NCBI GenBank assembly: GCA_025056255.1 | Contig: JANWVT010000001.1 | Span: 248,001-312,000 of the forward strand | Origin: Bernardetiaceae bacterium | GTDB lineage: Bacteria > Bacteroidota > Bacteroidia > Cytophagales > Thermoflexibacteraceae | Direction of reading: 5' to 3' | Length of the DNA: 64,000 bases | In this document: positions 59,831-64,000 of the stretch, piece by piece | How the letters are laid out: each line of letters begins with the position of its first letter | How positions within the stretch are numbered: the first letter of the stretch is position 1 | Made by a program: the position numbers and the translations under genes | The notes under the pieces: generated by a model | Seen by the model: the letters and a program-made list of their open reading frames with translations, nothing else | The model's database searches: none | Told to the model about the DNA's origin: nothing

Positions 59831-61030
59831 TTATTTTTTCCAAGCTCCGAACACATTCCAAACAGCCGCTCTTCCGTGGTCTTCGGGTTCTGGGGTGCGC
59901 GGCTTAGTGTGGTCTTCGTTATCGTTTACAGCACGTACTCCTGTTTGGAAAACGTGCTCTGCTTTAAACCCTGCCTGCATCATCAGTTCCACTACATCAA
60001 TGTCATGCATTTTAGACCAAAAAGGCTCGTTATTGTAAAAAGCATCCCAGTCGCGTATGAATTGCTCATACAAATCCATTTCTGGTGTATATTGAGGCTG
60101 TTCAATATGCATAGTTACCCCCCCGGGCTTCAACATGCGATAAATCTCCTTCATGATGGCATAAATAGATTTACCGGAGGTTTCGTGAAGGAACATAGTG
60201 GTCTGAATCCAATCAAAACTTTCATCAGGGAACCCAGTAAACTGTCCGTCCATCTGAATAAACTTCACGTTTGTAACCCCCATTGCTTGCGCGCGAGCAT
60301 GTCCATAACGCAACATGGGTGCGCCTACATCTATGGCTATTACCTCTGCATCTGGATAAGCCTGTGCAATAGGCAATACATTATGTCCAAGTCCGCAACC
60401 GATATCTAAAATGCGCTTAGGTTTAAACTCTGGGTGATGAGAAAGCAGCCATTGTGAAATAGCTTTTCCTCCGCCATCGTTGAATCGTCCGAGTGCGCCT
60501 CCTGTGGTTACAAAAAGACCCATGTCATAATTAGCAGCCGCCGATACGTCTCCTTCGAAAAGTTCAGTATGATAGCTACCTGGCATCAGGTGGTTATCAA
60601 CTTTGGCAATATAGGGAGGAATCACTAAGTTAGGATTGAGTTGCAAGGTATCCTTGCCCTCATTGAGGCGAGCGGCTTTTTGAGCAAGTTCCTTCGCTTG
60701 TCGCAAAACCAACGAGCGCCCCGCCTGTTGGCGCATCTCCATTGCTGAACGACGCAATGCGCTCCACGTTTGAAAATGAGGGTCTTTCAGCATTGCCTCC
60801 CGTACTTCTCGACGATTTTGGAAATCTCTGCCTTTCTCACGTATGAAACGCGGGCGTACGCGCTTGTCATACGCTACACGATTACCCGGAGAGATAACAG
60901 TAGCCAAATGTTTGTTCAAGTTGGACAGGAAATTAAAACGAGCAATCTCATCGTGGCTTGCTTCTGGTGCCATCTCATGCTTGCCAATCCGATGCCACGC
61001 AGGAGGTACATTAATCGGCGCCTGGTTCAT
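59831..61030 (-). CDS. Class I SAM-dependent methyltransferase
   Basis: A 399-residue protein with an N-terminal helical extension of about 190 residues and a Rossmann-type methyltransferase domain (about 190-330): motif I ILDIGCGLGHNVLPIAQAYP, motif II AEVIAIDVGAPMLRYGHARA, KFIQMDGQFTGFPDESFDWI, FLHETSGKSIYAIMKEIYRM and LKPGGVTMHIEQPQYTP. The substrate is unknown; the N-terminal part (RAYDKRVRPRF-type charged helices) could form a docking domain. The start lies 24 nt after the operator-like repeat at 61055-61083. Operon with the 59456 gene. Confidence 0.82.
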   Translation of the reverse strand: MNQAPINVPPAWHRIGKHEMAPEASHDEIARFNFLSNLNKHLATVISPGNRVAYDKRVRPRFIREKGRDFQNRREVREAMLKDPHFQTWSALRRSAMEMRQQAGRSLVLRQAKELAQKAARLNEGKDTLQLNPNLVIPPYIAKVDNHLMPGSYHTELFEGDVSAAANYDMGLFVTTGGALGRFNDGGGKAISQWLLSHHPEFKPKRILDIGCGLGHNVLPIAQAYPDAEVIAIDVGAPMLRYGHARAQAMGVTNVKFIQMDGQFTGFPDESFDWIQTTMFLHETSGKSIYAIMKEIYRMLKPGGVTMHIEQPQYTPEMDLYEQFIRDWDAFYNNEPFWSKMHDIDVVELMMQAGFKAEHVFQTGVRAVNDNEDHTKPRTPEPEDHGRAAVWNVFGAWKK

Positions 61031-61054
61031 ACTAATGCAAAAGTTTATTGTTGA

Positions 61055-61083
61055 ACAAATGATTAACTTGGTTAACTATATAT
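61055..61083 (-). promoter_or_regulatory. 29-nt operator-like inverted repeat upstream of the methyltransferase (site 4)
   Basis: On the minus strand: ATATATAGTTAA, spacer CCAAG, TTAATCATTTGT. Left arm 10 of 12 and right arm 9 of 12 to the leuC site, with the same 5-nt spacer. It ends 24 nt before the ATG. Confidence 0.5.
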
Positions 61084-61119
61084 ATAAGCGTAAGTTAAAC
61101 AAAAATGTTTTTAAAAGAT

Positions 61120-61152
61120 AAAGAAGAAAACCTTAAAGAAGGCTTCTTCTTT
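61120..61152 (-). terminator. Terminator after the DUF3598-like gene
   Basis: AAAGAAGAA-CCTT and AAGG-TTCTTCTTT pair with a small internal bulge and 4-nt loop. On the minus strand it is followed by TATCTTTTAA. It separates this gene from the methyltransferase operon. Confidence 0.6.
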
Positions 61153-61213
61153 CAACTACGTTCATCTTAACACATCTTGTAAAACCCTTTTCAGGGATTA
61201 TTGGTTTATAATA

Positions 61214-61657
61214 CTATTCTGCTATTGCTTCTTGTGGGGCTACTCGTCGTTCTTCAATCATTGTCAATCCTTCAAATTTACCATTTCGGCTATGCTGCCA
61301 AGTACGCATGCGGTGCCCATCTGATAGTAGCGTAATTATTTCATACAAATGAGTACCCGGCTGCTCATTATACTGCCATTCTAGACAAATTACATCTCCT
61401 GCTTCCCAAGCCTTTCCAACAATGCGCTTGTTGTTGTAATGCAACACACCTTGCTCATCGAAGAACGATTTTCCAAAATCGTGTACTTCTTTTTTACCGT
61501 TTTCCCAAGTGTACTCGTTTTTTTGAATCCAGCAATTGTCTTTCATTTTGAGAAACAAACGGCTTTTGTGGCGGTCAATTACCTCTCCTTTCTCATTAAG
61601 GCGTGTGTAGGTGCCTTCCCAAATACCTGTGTGGGCTTCAAAAAGTGGTAGCTTCAT
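61214..61657 (-). CDS. DUF3598-like small protein
   Basis: A 147-residue soluble protein with FEAHTGIWEGTYTRLNEKGE, VIDRHKSRLFLKMKDNCWIQ, EVHDFGKSFFDEQGVLHYNN and YEIITLLSDGHRMRTWQHSR. The pattern HxGxWEGTY..L..DRHxSR resembles the DUF3598 (lipocalin-like) family, of unknown function. It has an operator-like repeat 59 nt upstream and is enclosed by terminators on both sides, so it seems monocistronic and separately regulated. Confidence 0.65.
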   Translation of the reverse strand: MKLPLFEAHTGIWEGTYTRLNEKGEVIDRHKSRLFLKMKDNCWIQKNEYTWENGKKEVHDFGKSFFDEQGVLHYNNKRIVGKAWEAGDVICLEWQYNEQPGTHLYEIITLLSDGHRMRTWQHSRNGKFEGLTMIEERRVAPQEAIAE

Positions 61658-61716
61658 GGCTAAAAATAGTTTAAGGTGAAAAAGTGCAATAGTGATATAA
61701 AGATAAAAAAGTTTTA

Positions 61717-61745
61717 GAAAACAATTAACCTAATTAACTATTTTT
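61717..61745 (-). promoter_or_regulatory. 29-nt operator-like inverted repeat upstream of the DUF3598-like gene (site 3)
   Basis: On the minus strand: AAAAATAGTTAA, spacer TTAGG, TTAATTGTTTTC. The left arm is identical to leuC, the right arm 9 of 12, spacer again 5 nt. Confidence 0.55.
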
Positions 61746-61761
61746 TTATTACTCACAAAAA

Positions 61762-61783
61762 AGCCACCTCTAAAGAGGTGGCT
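61762..61783 (-). terminator. Intrinsic terminator of the gld operon
   Basis: 9-bp perfect stem AGCCACCTC and GAGGTGGCT, loop TAAA; on the minus strand followed by TTTTTTGTG. It lies 25 nt beyond the gldN stop. Confidence 0.88.
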
Positions 61784-61807
61784 GTGAATATACTGTTAAA
61801 AGTGAGT

Positions 61808-62662
61808 TTAATATTCCCATAACTGAGTTTCAAAATCTAATAGCGCATATTCTATTTGCAAAGCTGCATACATCGCTTCTCTCTGTCCACCGTAAATTTC
61901 TTCTATGGAAGCATCTTCACTGTTAGAATACTTAACCAGGTGCCCAGCGAATAGGCGTAAGTCGAAGGCTTCGGCAAAATTGCGATGCTCTTTGGGATTG
62001 GCATTGTTAAACCAAATTGCATCAGGATGATCTTTAAAAGCATTCTCAACAAGTTCTTTATACATAAAAGAAGCAATAGGAATATCTACGCCTTTTGTAT
62101 TTTTGTCAGCTGGCAATATAATAGTAATAGCTTGGATATCATGATACATGCGCGACCTTTTCTTATCGAAAATTAAATCTTCTTTCAGTTCTATCAGGTA
62201 AAAATCTCTGGGAAGATATCTATCAGGGAGGTTAGATGCGCTTGAGTTATCGGAGCTAAACTCGTCGCCCCAGCCACCTGCATCATCTTCTACCCCAAAG
62301 CCCAAAGCCTTTTCTTCTTCTGTTAGCCCGTCGTTAGCTGCTTCACGCGTAATTTTTTTCATAAAATCGTCGTAGCTCAAGCGAGTTTTCAGTGAGTCAT
62401 TGACAAAAGGACGTAGAATACCTTGTGTAACCGCTTCAATAATCACTTTCGTAATCTCCGTGTTCTTAGCAAGAAAAGGTTTGTTTTGTTTTTCTCTTAG
62501 GTCTATCAACCACCAAAGTGTTTTCTTAAATAATTGGTCAGAATTGCGAATAGGTCGTAAAGAATTGGAGTTATAACCATACTCTTCTCTCTCCTGAGCA
62601 TGCGCAGATGTAATTGTTACAACTATCAAAAGTGTAACAAATCCGATTAAACTCTTTTTCAT
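61808..62662 (-). CDS. gldN: Gliding motility / type IX secretion protein GldN
   Basis: A 284-residue secreted protein (signal peptide KKSLIGFVTLLIVVTITSAHA) with GldN features: REEYGYNSNSLRPIRNSDQL, FKKTLWWLIDLREKQNKPFL, ITKVIIEAVTQGILRPFVND and IEEIYGGQREAMYAALQIEY. GldN associates with the GldK ring in the periplasm/outer membrane and is needed for gliding and type IX secretion in Flavobacterium (PorN in Porphyromonas). The ATG at 62662 is chosen for the signal peptide. It follows gldM by 117 nt with an intercistronic hairpin and is the last gene of the operon. Confidence 0.9.
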   Translation of the reverse strand: MKKSLIGFVTLLIVVTITSAHAQEREEYGYNSNSLRPIRNSDQLFKKTLWWLIDLREKQNKPFLAKNTEITKVIIEAVTQGILRPFVNDSLKTRLSYDDFMKKITREAANDGLTEEEKALGFGVEDDAGGWGDEFSSDNSSASNLPDRYLPRDFYLIELKEDLIFDKKRSRMYHDIQAITIILPADKNTKGVDIPIASFMYKELVENAFKDHPDAIWFNNANPKEHRNFAEAFDLRLFAGHLVKYSNSEDASIEEIYGGQREAMYAALQIEYALLDFETQLWEY

Positions 62663-62719
62663 ATGCAATATTAAGAATGCTTTATTCAAATTTACAAGAA
62701 ATATGCCGCTTATCAATGA

Positions 62720-62756
62720 AGTAAGTCCTTTTCTGTAAAATTGAAAAGGACTTACT
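62720..62756 (-). other. Perfect hairpin between gldM and gldN
   Basis: 14-bp perfect stem AGTAAGTCCTTTTC and GAAAAGGACTTACT, loop of 9 nt, 23 nt after the gldM stop. No U-tract follows on the minus strand. It may be a processing or stability element setting the GldM:GldN ratio rather than a full terminator. Confidence 0.6.
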
Positions 62757-62779
62757 CAACAATTAAAAATGCATTTTGT

Positions 62780-64000
62780 TTACTGAGTAATGCTAAAACT
62801 AATAGGGTCAACACTTACCTTAGCATCTAAGATGTCCCCTTTATAATTGCGACGTTTTACCTGCTTTATTTCAATAATCAAGCGGTCGCCTTCTTTTGCC
62901 TGTGCACGGAAGTCACTCAAGTTTGCCTCGTCGCTAGTAAATTTACGCTCGGGGATCACTACACGACGACCACGTGCTAACATAACAGTCCATTCGGTAA
63001 CCCTGTAACTAGCATCTTTTGGAATTACATCTCTGATGCTCGGGTCGGCTACTGCTCTTGCTTTCAGAGAAGAAGGACATGGACCGCCCATTTTTGTATC
63101 CAGAGGTTTGCCACCGTTTAAGATTTCTATCTTAGGCTCTGGCAAAAGTTTTACTTTAAACTCTTTGGGTTCGATCAAGTTGCCATCACTGAATACTTTG
63201 AGCACTACTTTACTAGCATTAGGCACCACTATAATCTCACTTTTGGAAGGACCTTTAATCACCTCAGCACCTTCTGCTTGGAAAGATGGATTGTAAGCTG
63301 CACCTAAGGCGGGCACATTAACTTTCAACTCGTTACCGCATTGGTAGTAAAGAGCTGATACGTTAGCAGCTTGGATGTCTACCACTGGCTTGGCTACAAT
63401 GTATTCTTCTTTTACCTTGAATATAGTGTCTTCACCGTCTGCCTTTTTAATCTTGATAGTACCTTCCCAAGACTTTTTCAAATTGCCGTCTTTGTCATAA
63501 GCTCCTCCTTGTGCCGTAAATTCTACCGTACCAATGCCATTTTCTACTTTCACAGGACCAACGGTAGATGACATTTGTGGAGCGATATTAGAAGCAGAAG
63601 CTGCCAAAAACATTTTTGCCCGATACTTAGTGCCAGCGGCTACAATCTTAGACTCGGCACTAACCATGGCATTGATTCGGTCAAACTTGATTTCAACACC
63701 ACCCACTTTAGAGCTCAACTTTTTAATCACGTCGCTCTCTGCACGCACTACTTCCGACTGAAACTGGCTCAAAATAGCCAAACAAGCCACCAAAGGGGTG
63801 CGTTCAAAGTTGATTAGTGCAAAGTCTTTATGATTTTGGTTGCCATCGTTTTTAAAACGCGGCATTTCTTTTGCATCAAGTGCAATTTTGGGTATTTGTA
63901 CTTCTTTGTCGTAAGTGCTCATCTGAGCAGCGAAGGCATTAAGTTTTTCTTTCAAAGCATACGCCTTACCGCTTTTGGAGCCTTCCGGACCGATGAGGTA
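62780..64000 (-). CDS. gldM: Gliding motility / type IX secretion protein GldM, C-terminal part
   Basis: About 406 residues are visible; the frame is open to the window edge, so the N-terminus with its single transmembrane helix is missing. Visible parts include IGPEGSKSGKAYALKEKLNA, FERTPLVACLAILSQFQSEV (typical GldM/PorM D1 region), VGPVKVENGIGTVEFTAQGG and GKPLDTKMGGPCPSSLKARA, ending in the C-terminal domain. GldM spans the periplasm and with GldL forms the rotary motor that powers type IX secretion and gliding. gldL and gldK are expected just beyond the right edge. Confidence 0.92.
   Translation of the reverse strand, partial: YLIGPEGSKSGKAYALKEKLNAFAAQMSTYDKEVQIPKIALDAKEMPRFKNDGNQNHKDFALINFERTPLVACLAILSQFQSEVVRAESDVIKKLSSKVGGVEIKFDRINAMVSAESKIVAAGTKYRAKMFLAASASNIAPQMSSTVGPVKVENGIGTVEFTAQGGAYDKDGNLKKSWEGTIKIKKADGEDTIFKVKEEYIVAKPVVDIQAANVSALYYQCGNELKVNVPALGAAYNPSFQAEGAEVIKGPSKSEIIVVPNASKVVLKVFSDGNLIEPKEFKVKLLPEPKIEILNGGKPLDTKMGGPCPSSLKARAVADPSIRDVIPKDASYRVTEWTVMLARGRRVVIPERKFTSDEANLSDFRAQAKEGDRLIIEIKQVKRRNYKGDILDAKVSVDPISFSITQ

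Noticed and set aside
1-64000. CRISPR arrays, tRNA and rRNA genes
   Set aside because: I saw no regularly spaced direct repeats, no cloverleaf with a T-loop GTTCRA motif, and no rRNA-like segments. A covariance-model scan would be the decisive test.

Overview
The window reads as a chromosomal segment of a gliding Bacteroidota, most likely of the order Cytophagales. The evidence is gldM and gldN at the right end (gliding and type IX secretion), an HmuY/HmuR haem system, phylum-typical genes (DUF5606, DUF6686-like, a long PurF paralogue, HPr-like SPOR/coiled-coil periplasmic proteins), and several promoters that match the Bacteroidota pattern TTTG-N20/21-TANNTTTG. I see no tRNA, rRNA or CRISPR array. 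I compared no databases; family names come from recognising motifs.

Layout. 65-5460 (+): PurF-like amidotransferase, beta-CASP metallo-hydrolase, LptF/G-type permease, EamA transporter. 5461-6717: no intact gene, one decayed IS5-type transposase and one copy of a dispersed repeat. 6718-16904 (-): small membrane protein, Uma2 nuclease, 1258-residue 5-oxoprolinase/hydantoinase fusion, TPR-histidine kinase split by a frameshift, LolD-type ATPase, coiled-coil/SPOR-like protein, fumC. 17081-24145: haem uptake locus, with receptor-DUF6686-HmuY on the minus strand and hmuTUVS on the plus strand, sharing a divergent promoter with two copies of a 23-bp Fur-like box. 24365-34970: sodium/solute symporter, deacetylase plus isochorismatase pair, enoyl-CoA hydratase, EngB, DUF5606, ECF sigma factor, secreted S9 peptidase, polyprenyl diphosphate synthase. 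35547-46118 (+): branched-chain amino acid cluster leuC-uma2-orf-leuD-leuB-leuA, then ilvE-ilvD-ilvB-ilvN. 46478-54311: degenerate GH2 protein, MarR regulator, broken DUF2147 gene, fadN, and a broken NTF2-like/hydrolase fusion. 55020-64000: glycosyltransferase, two DUF1684 proteins, flavin reductase, a methyltransferase operon, a DUF3598-like protein, gldN and partial gldM.

The most interesting signal is between leuA and ilvE: a near-consensus promoter, a 19-codon leader ORF of which 12 codons are Leu/Ile/Val, and mutually exclusive antiterminator and terminator hairpins just ahead of ilvE. This is the full geometry of ribosome-mediated attenuation, in a phylum where such control is little described. 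A second shared signal is a 29-nt inverted repeat (half-site AAAAATAGTTAA, 5-nt spacer) upstream of leuC, ilvB, a DUF3598-like gene and a methyltransferase operon, suggesting one regulator for all four. Both leuA (no C-terminal regulatory domain) and ilvE (Gln where Glu normally anchors PLP) also look unusual.

Four apparent single-base indels, all in homopolymers (G6, A7, T5, T8), break three genes. They may be sequencing errors, so those genes should be treated as possibly intact.
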